A stretch of DNA of 64,000 nucleotides from Salinarimonas ramus (GTDB lineage Bacteria; Pseudomonadota; Alphaproteobacteria; Rhizobiales; Beijerinckiaceae), in the NCBI RefSeq assembly GCF_014645695.1, contig NZ_BMMF01000003.1, forward strand, positions 372,001 to 436,000, read 5' to 3'. Each line of letters starts with the position of its first letter. Within the stretch, counting starts at the first letter, position 1. Of this stretch, positions 35,953 through 44,195 are shown in pieces. The translations under genes were made by a program, and so were the position numbers. The notes beneath the pieces were generated by a model that was not told where the DNA came from, ran no database searches, and saw only the letters and a list, made by a program, of their open reading frames with translations.

Positions 35953-36791
35953 GTGATGCTGCGAGCTGGCGCAATTACCGGATCCGGACTCGTCATGCGG
36001 GTGAACAAGAGGTATGCCGTCTGGTACCTGAGGACTCGGACGAAGAGCGTCCGCCTCAGCGACATGGCAAACCTTTTCCCGCAGCGGGCGAGGCTCGCGG
36101 TGGCGAACGCCCGCGCCGAGCTCGACGCCGGACGGGATCCTCCTTTGGCCTCGAACGTGGGAGCGCGGCCTCGCTGGTACGATGCGCGCGTTGTGGGCGG
36201 TCGTTCTCACGGGCCAGCGCACCGGCACGCTTGTGGGCACCAGCGCAGATTATGTCTTCCACGAGACGAAACGTCCGGGCTGGATGATCGTAGCCTCGCC
36301 GTGGGCAGTGATGAAATCGACGCGCGATCGCCCGATCCCCCGCGCCCTGCCGATCCCGCCGGAAGCCTGGGCCAGTATCGGCGCAGCCGCGACCGACGAG
36401 GTGGTCTTTCTCTCACGCAAGGCCGTTTACGAAGAGCACCCTCAACCTAAATTTCTTGGCGCTCGCCGGCGAGCGAAGCGGGCCGGATCTGTTGACGGCG
36501 CACGGCATGCGCCGGTAGACGCCCCACGACGCGCGCCGGTCACTCGCCTCCTTCCTCGACGACCACCGCCTCGGCGGTGCGGCGAGCGCCACCCTCGACC
36601 ACAAGGACGCCAACGCGCCCGAGCCGGAGCGCACGTCCGACGTGACGCGGCTGGTCTACGCCCGCGAGCAGCGACTGGGGCTCAAGGCGGAGGGGATGGC
36701 GGCCTGGTGCACGAAAATTGTTGTCGCCTACGACCACAAGCGCTTCTCGCTGCGGTCTCGAGAGAATTCGGGCTCGTCCGCTGCAGCGTAA
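35953..36791 (+). pseudogene. tyrosine integrase remnant at tRNA-Gly
   Basis: Pieces of one phage-type integrase in three frames. The N-terminal part near 35990-36140 reads RYAVWYLRTRTKSVRLSDMA...AELDAGRDP, the arm-binding/DUF4102-like region. A core piece near 36182-36420 contains VVLTGQRTG (box I region) and MKSTRDRPIPR. A C-terminal piece near 36495-36760 has the box II HDARR, then GGAASATLDHK and REQRLGLKAEGM near the catalytic Tyr. An in-frame TAG, a missing central segment and frame changes make it non-functional. It likely integrated the island at tRNA-Gly. Confidence 0.8.
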
Positions 36792-37161
36792 TCTGGCCGC
36801 CATTGCAGCAGCGAATAGTCGTTCGACGCTACAGCGTCCGGCTTCAGCGCCGCGAGCGCGCGGATCAGGTCGCGGTGGCGGGCCAGCGGGTCCGCGCCGC
36901 CGGGGAGGACGGCGCGGTGCGTCCAGATGCGCAGGATTGTCTCCTCGGCCGTGCGGCGGGCGCGCACGCGATCCTCCTCCGTCTCGGCCTCCTCCGCCGC
37001 GCGCATCAGCTCGGCGAGGTGATGCGCCATCCAGCGGGCGAGCGTGTCCGTCTCGTTCTCAAGGCCGAGCTCACGGACGAGGTGGCGCCCAAGCGCCCAG
37101 ACGTCCTTCGGCGGCGTGGAGGGAGCCGTCTCGGCGCAGGAAGCCCGTGGGACCGCCGTCG
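36728..37161 (-). pseudogene. C-terminal fragment of an unknown protein
   Basis: The minus-strand frame carries a coherent helical stretch of about 140 residues (RWMAHHLAELMRAAEE, TAEETILRIWTHRAVLP, RDLIRALAALKPDA) ending at TAG near 36728. No start codon with a ribosome site precedes it; the frame runs back into the truncated LysR gene. It overlaps the end of the integrase remnant. I do not recognise the family. The same island has a broken P-loop NTPase, so both could come from one lost defence operon (inference). Confidence 0.5.
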
Positions 37162-37626
37162 TCAGACGCCGTGCGCCTCCTCCAGGAGCCACGCCCACAT
37201 GGCCTCGACCTCGGCCGGGCGCCGGCCCGGCGGGGCGACGAGGTAGAGCCCGGCCGCCTCGACGAGGGCGCGTTCGCGGCCGTAGGGCGCGAGGAGGCGG
37301 CCCGACGCGAGCTCGTCCTCGATGAGCGAGGCCGGGGCCAGGGCCACGCCCTGGCCGCGGATCGCCGCGTCGAGCGCGAGCGTCGTCTGGCTGAAGCGCA
37401 TGCCGTGGCCCGCGTCGACGTCCCGGGCCGCGAAGCGCTCGAGCCAGGTGGGCCACAGACCGTGCGCATCGTGCAGGAGCACCGCCCCCGCCAGCTTGTC
37501 CGGCCCGGCCGCGAGGTCGTGCGCGGCCGCGAGGCCGGGCGTGCACACCGGGATGAGCGCCGCGTGCTCGATCAGCGCGGCCGTGAGCCCGTCGAAGGGC
37601 GGCGTGCCGTAGCGCACGCCCTCGCC
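37162..37626 (-). pseudogene. LysR-type regulator, C-terminal half only
   Basis: About 150 residues of the effector-binding domain remain: VRYGTPPFDGLTA, LIPVCTPGLAA, LLHDAHGLWPTWLERF, RFSQTTLALDAAIRGQGVALAP, then LEEAHGV at the stop. This is the GcvA-like half of a LysR protein. The HTH and first half of the sensor domain are missing. The 5' end abuts the EamA gene at about 37626 with no room for a promoter, so a deletion removed the LysR N-terminus. Confidence 0.78.
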
Positions 37627-37632
37627 GCCACG

Positions 37633-38526
37633 GTGTTCCTCTGGGGCTCCGTCTTCCCTGCGATCCGCCTGGCCATGGAGGCCTTCGATCCGGCCGGGAT
37701 GGCGGCGGCGCGCTACGGCACGACCTCCGTCGTCCTGGCGCTCGCGGCCCTCGTCTGGCGCCCGCGCCTGCCGCGGCGTCCCGCAGACCTTCTCCCCCTG
37801 GGTGGTCTCGGTCTCTTCGGGGTCTTCGGCTACGCGCTGGCGCTGAACGTCGGCGAGCTGACGCTCGGCGCCAGCGCCGCGAGCCTCGTCTACAACACCA
37901 CGCCCGTCTTCACCGCGCCGATGGCGTTCGTCTTCCTGGGCGAGCGCATGGGCAGAGGCGGGTGGGCCGGCACGGCGCTCGCCTGCGTCGGCGTGACGAT
38001 CATCGCCACGACGGCGGCCGAGGGCGTGCGCTTCACGCAAGGGGCCTGGTTCGTCCTGCTCGCAACGGTCTTCCAGGCGATCGCCGTCGTCGTCACCAAG
38101 ACGCTGCTCGCACGCCGCTGGACCCCCTTCGAGCTGACCGCCTGGAGCATCTGGCTCGGGACCGCGTTCTTGCTGCCCGTCGGGTGGCGCGGCGTCGTGG
38201 ACCTCGTCGACGGATCCGTGTCGGCCGCGCCGACCCTCGCGATCCTCTACCTCGCGATCCTGCCGGGGCTCGTCGCCTACGTCCTCTGGTCGTGCGCCCT
38301 GACGCATGTGCCGGCGGGACGCGCAGCGGGGTTGCTGTCCCTGATGCCGGTGGTCGCGACCGGGCTCGAGGTGGCTTGGTGGGGCATCCTGCCGACCTGG
38401 GGAATCGTCGCCCGCGGTGCCGTCACGATCGCAGGCGCGGCGCTGACGAACGCGGCGCGCTTCGGCGGTAGCCGGGTGAAGCACGGTGTCGAGAGATCGA
38501 CGGTGCATTCCTTATGTCCGAAATAA
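37633..38526 (+). CDS. EamA-family (DMT) transporter, N-terminus at deletion junction
   Basis: Ten-helix inner-membrane exporter of the drug/metabolite superfamily. Two EamA repeats are visible (first near 1-130 with FLWGSVFPAIRLAME, second near 140-280 with AIAVVVTKTLLARRW and LPGLVAYVLWSCAL). The in-frame GTG at 37633 would give 297 residues, close to normal, but the usual N-terminal 10-15 residues and the native start and promoter seem lost to the deletion that also cut LysR. It may be silent. Originally it was probably the divergent target of that LysR. Confidence 0.6.
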   Translation: MFLWGSVFPAIRLAMEAFDPAGMAAARYGTTSVVLALAALVWRPRLPRRPADLLPLGGLGLFGVFGYALALNVGELTLGASAASLVYNTTPVFTAPMAFVFLGERMGRGGWAGTALACVGVTIIATTAAEGVRFTQGAWFVLLATVFQAIAVVVTKTLLARRWTPFELTAWSIWLGTAFLLPVGWRGVVDLVDGSVSAAPTLAILYLAILPGLVAYVLWSCALTHVPAGRAAGLLSLMPVVATGLEVAWWGILPTWGIVARGAVTIAGAALTNAARFGGSRVKHGVERSTVHSLCPK

Positions 38527-38592
38527 TAATTCTACAAACGAAATTCGTAGCGTTAGCTTTCGGCGGTCTCCAATCTCCAAGGAACTGCCCAC

Positions 38593-39186
38593 ATGACGCA
38601 CACGTCTACGCTCGATTCGATCTCGCAAAGTAACCGCGACGCCAAGCGTCAGGCACGCTTCGCCGCGGTCGAGCGCACACCTCTCCGATTGCTGGCGGTC
38701 TATGCGTTCACCCTCACCCTCACCGTCATTCTGGCTGCGGGGACGCTGATCGCCTTCCGGCATGTGATCCCCGGCCCTCTGGCCATCCCGGCGGTGGCTG
38801 GTGCGATGATCATGCTCGGCTTGTTCTACGCGCACTTCACCGAACTGCAGCACGAGCTTCTGCACGGCCATGCGTTCCGCTCGCAAGGCGTCAGCCGCGC
38901 GCTCGGGGTCGTCTGTGGGCTGCCGATGCTCATCTCGTACTCCCATTACCGCTTCTCGCACCTGCGCCACCACGCGCTGCTCGGGACCGCCGGCAACAAG
39001 GAATTCTTCGATTATCCGAAGCGCGGGCTCGATAGCCCGGGCAAACTGCTCCTGGCGGCGATGTCACCGGGTCGATTCGTCACGCTCGCGTCGCGCATTG
39101 CAAACGCCTTCCTCGGCCGTCAGATCGACGAGGACGCACGCAATCATCGCACGCATGCGCAGATTCGCTCCGACTACATCCTCTTC
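38593..39186 (+). pseudogene. fatty acid desaturase, 5' fragment
   Basis: The ATG at 38593 follows AAGGAA and begins a membrane desaturase: two hydrophobic helices near 35-80, then HELLHGH (first His box) and HLRHH (second box). After RSDYILFG, near 39180, similarity stops and the frame runs into antisense of the next fragment. The C-terminal third with the last His box is absent. It is truncated by a junction at about 39186. Confidence 0.75.
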
Positions 39187-39524
39187 GGGAGTGCCTGCGG
39201 ATCGCGGGCGGCGAACAGCGCGGCCGCCTGGACGAGCCGGCGCTTTAAGATGCGCGGCCGGTCCCCCGTTTCGGACCGCGGGATCAGCAGGGGCGCGCGC
39301 AGCCGGCGAGCGAGGTCGTTCGCGATGTGGAGGAAGGCTTCGTGCGGGCGGTGGCGCTGCGCGTCGGACTCGAGGAATCAGTCCGCGCCGTAGCAGTCGA
39401 ACACCACCATCTCCAAGCCCTTGGGCAGCCCCGCCTCGATCTCGAAGAGGGCAGTCGTCTTGCCGCATCCGCCTTCGCCCACGAAGGCGAGCCGTCGGGC
39501 GATCGCGGACGGCGAGGGCACGTG
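39187..39524 (-). pseudogene. P-loop (STAND-like) NTPase fragment with in-frame stop
   Basis: On the minus strand ARRLAFVGEGGCGKTT (Walker A GEGGCGKT) leads into FEIEAGLPKGLEMVVFDCYGAD, then a TGA at 39378-39380. The same frame continues with coherent sequence (HEAFLHIANDLARRLRAPLLIPR...). The pattern resembles STAND/NACHT-type NTPases found in bacterial defence loci. It lacks both ends: it stops at the desaturase junction and begins near the next gene's promoter. Non-functional. Confidence 0.68.
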
Positions 39525-40229
39525 ATGACCGACAAGACTATCTCGGTGCTCGGCTGGGGTGCCCTCGCCGTCCTGCTCGTCGCGGCGGGTGCGCTGCTGC
39601 TGCCCGCCTGCGGCTTGCGGCTGGGGCCGATCGAGATGGCCTGGTGCGCGCCACCGGCGCGGGCCGCCGCGGCGACGCCGGAGGGGGACCTCGACGATCT
39701 GCTGCTGCAGGTTCAGGCGCTCGAGGATGCGCTCATCGCGCGTCCGATCTGCGATCCGCCGCCGGTGCGGCGCGCCGAGGCGCCTCCACCACTGGAGCCG
39801 GAGCCGGAGCCGGACCGACCGCAGATCGGCGATGATCTCGTTCTGCCCGACAACGAGGGCGACCTCTCGTTCCTCCAGGGATGCTGGGAATCGCCGCAGA
39901 ACTCCAACATCATACAGGGTGGCACGAACATCCCGATTCGAGTTCGGTATTGCTTCACTGGATCCGATGGGAGTGGAACGGTCGAGATACTCAACTCGCG
40001 GGACGGCGACTGCCGCGGCCCCATGCAAGCCCGGCGCGAGGGAGACCGTCTTCTCATCGAATACGAGCGGGCGATCTGCGAGCGCAATGGTGCGGCCTTC
40101 GTTCCCGGCGTGATCGAGTGCCGCGAGGGAGCAAACCAGGCCACCTGCGACTTGATCGAAATCCGCGATGGGGTGCGAGAGCCGCGGAGCAACCAAGTCC
40201 GAGACACGACGCTTCGGCGCATCGATTGA
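39525..40229 (+). CDS. membrane-anchored hypothetical protein
   Basis: 234 residues from the ATG at 39525 (an in-frame GTG precedes it). One hydrophobic helix near 8-30 (LAVLLVAAGALLLPACG) precedes a Pro/Glu-rich linker (about 80-100). A C-terminal domain starts LSFLQGCWESP and has four or more Cys, probably disulphide-bonded outside the cytoplasm. The GCWxS opening is seen in small beta-barrel proteins. It may belong to SrfA-type loci, but the evidence is weak. It looks intact although surrounded by fragments. Confidence 0.65.
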   Translation: MTDKTISVLGWGALAVLLVAAGALLLPACGLRLGPIEMAWCAPPARAAAATPEGDLDDLLLQVQALEDALIARPICDPPPVRRAEAPPPLEPEPEPDRPQIGDDLVLPDNEGDLSFLQGCWESPQNSNIIQGGTNIPIRVRYCFTGSDGSGTVEILNSRDGDCRGPMQARREGDRLLIEYERAICERNGAAFVPGVIECREGANQATCDLIEIRDGVREPRSNQVRDTTLRRID

Positions 40230-40232
40230 GAG

Positions 40233-40499
40233 TCACCGGCGCGATGACGTGCGCGAGGACGCCGGTCGTGGGATCGCTGCGAGCGCTCCGAGCCCACCGA
40301 CGAGGAGCGCGAGCGAAAAGCACCCGAAGCTCCAGGCCGACGACCAGCCGAACTCGCTGGAGATCGACGGCTCCAGCACCGCGAACGCATAGTACAGCGT
40401 GCCGTACGAGACGATCTGCGTCGGCCCCGAGCCGACGACGAGAGCCGCGTACGCCAGGCGGCTCGAGAAAGGCGCGCCGAAGCGCCGCACGTCATTCAC
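40233..40499 (-). pseudogene. MFS transporter N-terminal fragment
   Basis: The ATG at 40497-40499 begins an MFS-like first helix pair (LVVGSGPTQIVSYGTLYYAF, then FGWSSAWSFGCFSLALLVGG). After residue 70 the sequence becomes non-MFS (AAIPRPASS) and stops at 40233. Some 300 residues of a normal MFS protein are missing. Confidence 0.65.
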
Positions 40500-40653
40500 G
40501 CGTCGATCTCCGCTGCGAGCCGATCAGCACGTCCCGCTCTACTGCTTGCTCTGCGACAGCTCGGTGACGTCGCGGGCGCGAGGGTCTCGGCCCGAGTCGG
40601 GACGGAGCGGACGGTCGCACGGCGGGGGGCCGTCCTCGCCGGGTCTCGAGAGC

Positions 40654-41454
40654 TCAAGCTCCGACCGTTCGGTAGCGGCGAAGACCCAGTCGCCAGAGCG
40701 CAGTACCCGCTGCAGCGGAGACGAGACCGACGATCAGAGCACTCGACGCGAGTACCGTCGTGGCGCCGTTCTCGATCGAAACGGCGAGGCCCAGTATGGG
40801 GTAGTAGTTCACGAAGGCGTAGGGAATGGCCACCGTGAGCACGAGCTGGACGGGTGAGGGATAGACCGAGATCGGGACGTCCACAGTGCGCCGCACGCCG
40901 TAGATCATGAGCTCGACGAGATCTCTCGATCCGGCGACCCAGAAGGCGATGCTGGCGAAGGCGAGCATGACGCCGCCTTGGATCAGCGTCCCGCCGACGA
41001 TCGTGACCGACAGCCAGATCGCCGGCGACGGGCCGTTGCCCTCGTCGAGCAGCAGCAGCGCGTAGACGCACAGGGCGAAGGCGCCCACGGCTTTCACGGG
41101 CATCGACGGCTCGAAGCTGCGCGCCATGAGCAGGGTGAGCGGCCCGATCGGCCTCGCCAGGACGAGATCGAGCTCGCCCGATCGGATCAAGCCTTCGAGC
41201 GTGCGAGCGACGCCCCAGAGATAGGTGCCTGCGATGAAGTAGGTGACGAGGTTCAAGCCGTAGACGAGCATCATCTCCGCGAGAGCGAAGCCCCCGATCT
41301 CGCCGAACCGAGCGACGATGATCGCGAGCCCGATCGTCGCACAGACGTAGAATACGAGATTGCTCACCTGCTCGACGACGAAGTTGAAGCGATTCTGCAG
41401 CCGAGCCTGCAAGGCCAAGCTCGTCTGCGCGATCAGGAATGGCAGGTCGCGCAT
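40654..41454 (-). CDS. ABC-2-type permease (COG3694/DUF990-like)
   Basis: 266 residues with six membrane helices. It is the second permease of an ABC trio. ARPIGPLTLLMARSF and YLWGVARTLEGLIRSGELDLVLARP near 90-120 are typical of this family (SGELDxxLxRP). Its ATG at 41454 is one base past the stop of the first permease, so translation is coupled. Substrate unknown. Last gene of the operon. Confidence 0.85.
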   Translation of the reverse strand: MRDLPFLIAQTSLALQARLQNRFNFVVEQVSNLVFYVCATIGLAIIVARFGEIGGFALAEMMLVYGLNLVTYFIAGTYLWGVARTLEGLIRSGELDLVLARPIGPLTLLMARSFEPSMPVKAVGAFALCVYALLLLDEGNGPSPAIWLSVTIVGGTLIQGGVMLAFASIAFWVAGSRDLVELMIYGVRRTVDVPISVYPSPVQLVLTVAIPYAFVNYYPILGLAVSIENGATTVLASSALIVGLVSAAAGTALWRLGLRRYRTVGA

Positions 41455-41455
41455 G

Positions 41456-42253
41456 CTAGCCCCCGTGAACGACCATCGCGGCGCGCGACCAGCGCCACGT
41501 GATCACCGCCACGGGCGTGGTCAAGCACAGCCAGAGCGCGAGCCCCGCGAAGTACCCGCCGATCTCCGCCCACCCGGCGAGCCCCAGCCAGACGGACAAG
41601 GGCGCGTGGAAGAGCAGGTGGAACGGCAGGACTTCCGCCAAGCCGCGCAGCGCATCGGGCAAGAACCACAACGGCACGAGTGCGCCGGAGAACAACGCCG
41701 TCACCCCTTGAAAGGCGTACTTCACCTGCGTGGTGTCGAGAAGCCGCAAGGCAGCGATGCCGACGCACCAGCCGATGAGCGTCGCGAGCAACCAGCCCCC
41801 GAGAACGAGAAGGACCGCCACCGCCACGCGGCCGGGTCCGGGAGCCGTGAATCCGAACAGGGCGCCGAGGACGACGACCGCGGGAAGCGCATGCACGGCG
41901 AAGCCGACCACGAACCGGGCGAACTCGCGCACGAGTACCGCCGACGGGAAGCCCGGCGGGCGCAGAACGTCGACGGCCGCCTGGCCACGGAGCACGCGAT
42001 CGTTGATCGTATCGACGACCGAAAACTCGGCGAGGCTCACCAGTGCCGTGGCGAGCAGGACGTAGGTCACGATATCGATGCGCGAGAGATGTCCGCCATC
42101 GACGATCGTTCCTTCGGCGCCGACGAGGGCCGACCACAGGAATACCTGGCTGCCGGCGAGGAGCAGCTTGTGCGCGGCTCCGAGAAGAGCGAGCTTGCGA
42201 TCCGCGAGATACGCCGCCGCCTCGATACGGAAGAGGGCGAGGAGGCTCGTCAT
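41456..42253 (-). CDS. ABC-2-type permease (COG4587-like)
   Basis: 265 residues, six predicted membrane helices. It shares the family pattern RVLRGQAAVDVLRPPGFP near 90-106, equivalent to the LRP loop of the partner permease. The ATG at 42253 overlaps the ATPase stop (ATGA). The trio of ATPase plus two dissimilar permeases is the COG4586-COG4587-COG3694 type of putative exporter. Confidence 0.85.
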   Translation of the reverse strand: MTSLLALFRIEAAAYLADRKLALLGAAHKLLLAGSQVFLWSALVGAEGTIVDGGHLSRIDIVTYVLLATALVSLAEFSVVDTINDRVLRGQAAVDVLRPPGFPSAVLVREFARFVVGFAVHALPAVVVLGALFGFTAPGPGRVAVAVLLVLGGWLLATLIGWCVGIAALRLLDTTQVKYAFQGVTALFSGALVPLWFLPDALRGLAEVLPFHLLFHAPLSVWLGLAGWAEIGGYFAGLALWLCLTTPVAVITWRWSRAAMVVHGG

Positions 42254-43245
42254 GCGACGGCAACGCGCGCCGCGCCGTACAGATCGAGCAAGACGTCGCC
42301 TGTCGTCATGTCTCCGGGCGCCGCCGCCGAAATCTCGCAATCCGCACGGAGCCAAGCGAGCGCCTCTTCCCGTGTCGCCATGCCGGGGTCGATCGTCAGC
42401 ACGATGCGGCTGCCGTCGCGCAGCATGGCGACGCCCGGCGGCGCCGTCTGCGGGGCCGGCGTGGCGGCGGTCGCCGGGACGGTACAGATCAGTCGCGTGC
42501 GCCGTGCCAGGCTCGCCTTCGCCGCGGCGATCGACCCCGCATAGGCGACCCTGCCGCCGCAGACGACGACTATACGCTCGCAGAGCGCGTCGATGTCGGC
42601 GACGTCGTGCGTCGTCAGCAGAACGCCCGTTCCCCAACGCAGGCTCGCGGCACGCAGGACGCGATGGAACGCGGCGCGTGCCTCCAGGTCGAGCCCCAAC
42701 GTCGGTTCGTCGAGAAACAGAAGCCGCGGCCGGTGCACCATCGCCACGCACAGCTCCGCTCGCATCTTCTGCCCGAGGCTGAGCTGACGCACCGGCACAT
42801 CGAGAAGGGAGCCGATCTCCAGCTCCTCGACGAGCGCCGCTTTCGTCTCCGCGAACTGCTTCTCCGGTACGCGATAGAGCGCCTTCGCAGCGGCGAGCGA
42901 ATCCTGGAGCGGCAGCTCCCACCAAAGCTGCGTGCGCTGCCCGAAGACCGCACCGATGCGCCTCGTGAACCATCGGCGCTCGGCACGCGGCGAGCGCCCT
43001 TCGAAGGAGACTGTCCCGGACGTCGGATCGAGCACTCCCGTGAGCATCTTCAGGATCGTCGACTTCCCCGCCCCGTTGGGACCGAGCAACCCGACGATCT
43101 CGCCGGCCGACAGGGCGATGCTCACGCCGTCGACGGCGCGCATGGTCGTCCGGCGCGGCCTGACGAGGCCCCGCAAGGCTCCCGTCAGCCCGGGCTCGCG
43201 ACGCGTCACCGTGTAGTCCTTCACGAGATCGACGGCAGTCAGCAT
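42250..43245 (-). CDS. ABC transporter ATPase (COG4586-like)
   Basis: 331 residues from the ATG at 43245 behind GCGAGG; a GTG at 43260 is an alternative. Walker A GPNGAGKST at 55-63, signature LSLGQKMR near 145 (an LSGGQ variant with Leu-Gly), Walker B LLFLDEPT, and the switch His in TTHDVAD. The N-terminal insertion (GLTGALRGLVRPRRTTMRAVDG) before Walker A is typical of COG4586. The C-terminal domain is of unknown function. Confidence 0.9.
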   Translation of the reverse strand: MLTAVDLVKDYTVTRREPGLTGALRGLVRPRRTTMRAVDGVSIALSAGEIVGLLGPNGAGKSTILKMLTGVLDPTSGTVSFEGRSPRAERRWFTRRIGAVFGQRTQLWWELPLQDSLAAAKALYRVPEKQFAETKAALVEELEIGSLLDVPVRQLSLGQKMRAELCVAMVHRPRLLFLDEPTLGLDLEARAAFHRVLRAASLRWGTGVLLTTHDVADIDALCERIVVVCGGRVAYAGSIAAAKASLARRTRLICTVPATAATPAPQTAPPGVAMLRDGSRIVLTIDPGMATREEALAWLRADCEISAAAPGDMTTGDVLLDLYGAARVAVA

Positions 43246-43261
43246 GCGTGCCTCGCCCACG

Positions 43262-43825
43262 TCACGCCGGGCGACGCGACGGCGCGCCGATCGTGTCGAG
43301 AATGAAGGCGACCCGTTCGTCCACGCTCGCCAACGGCAGCGTCACCAGCCGGTATCCGGCCTCGCCGTAGACCCGGACCATCGCGTCGTGGGTCGCTCTG
43401 GCCAGCTCGAAGCTCTGCTTGCGCTCGGTGTCGCGCGCGTAGATCTCCTCCCAAGGCGGTGCGATGAAGGCCGTCGAATTGTATCGATACGTGCGCGCCG
43501 CCTCGTGAAAATGGGCGGGCACCTCCAAGCCGCAGACGGTGAGAAAGCCCATCGGATCGACGAGCCCGCGATCGAAGAACGTCGTGCGGGTGGGCTCCGC
43601 CTCGCAGAACGTGGCGAGACCGATGCCGAGCTCCAACTCCGCGAAATGGGACGGGTCGAGCCAAGGCAGGGCGCGCCCACCGACCCGTCGCTGCGTCTGG
43701 ATGATCCTGCGGCCCGATTCGGGCATGCAGGCGAGGCCCCGCCGTCGCAGCGCCTCCATCAAGGTGGTCTTGCCCGCACCGGGGCCGCCGGTCAGAACGA
43801 AGAAGTCGTCACGTGTCACGATCAT
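43262..43825 (-). CDS. AAA-type P-loop ATP/GTP-binding protein
   Basis: 187 residues. Walker A GGPGAGKTT at 13-21. FFDRGLVDP near 95 and YRYNSTAFIAPPWEEIYARDTERKQ resemble the AAA_28/kinase-like family of predicted nucleotide-dependent enzymes. The ATG at 43825 overlaps the stop of the broken oxygenase gene (ATGA), and its stop is just upstream of the ABC ATPase start, so it is in the same operon. Role unknown; it could be a small-molecule kinase. Confidence 0.78.
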   Translation of the reverse strand: MIVTRDDFFVLTGGPGAGKTTLMEALRRRGLACMPESGRRIIQTQRRVGGRALPWLDPSHFAELELGIGLATFCEAEPTRTTFFDRGLVDPMGFLTVCGLEVPAHFHEAARTYRYNSTAFIAPPWEEIYARDTERKQSFELARATHDAMVRVYGEAGYRLVTLPLASVDERVAFILDTIGAPSRRPA

Positions 43826-44195
43826 GAAGAGCCTCGAGCTGCTATAGCGTCCTTCGATTCGTCTCGGTACAGACCTTCCGTGTCGGGCTGATAGGTGTCG
43901 TGCAGGATCTGCTCGAGAAATTCCGAGAAGCGTGCCTGCAGGACCAGCCCGCGCCCGGGCTCGTATCGGAACAGGCCCGGGCAGATGCTCTCGTCGAGGC
44001 TGCTGTCGACGAAGAGTGCATACGAGAACCGATCGCGCCCCGACGTCGGGCGCGTGACCTGCTCGCGGACGCGGTGAGCGACGGCAGCGACGGAAATCTC
44101 CGTATCGCGGGTCAGGATCTCCATCGCACAACCGAAGTTCACGATGAAGGCTCCCGGGCGCGGGTCGACCGCGCGCCACTCGCCGCCCGAGGCAG
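43822..44195 (-). pseudogene. 2OG-Fe(II) oxygenase-like C-terminal fragment
   Basis: About 125 residues of an isopenicillin-N-synthase-like domain: GAFIVNFGCAMEILTRDTEIS, VAHRVREQ (the iron-ligand His with RxS-type context), RFSYALFVDSS and a C-terminal FLEQILHDTYQPDTEGLY. The N-terminal two-thirds, with the HxD ligands, is missing. Frame changes near 44195, where a different protein begins. The stop overlaps the AAA gene start, so the original gene headed this operon. Confidence 0.65.

Noticed and set aside
36718-38526. One 602-residue plus-strand protein
   Set aside because: Only the part after about 37633 resembles a protein (EamA). The first half is antisense of the LysR and unknown fragments.
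39378-40196. 272-residue minus-strand gene
   Set aside because: Only its last 45 residues (Walker A region) are coherent. The rest is antisense of the 39525 gene.
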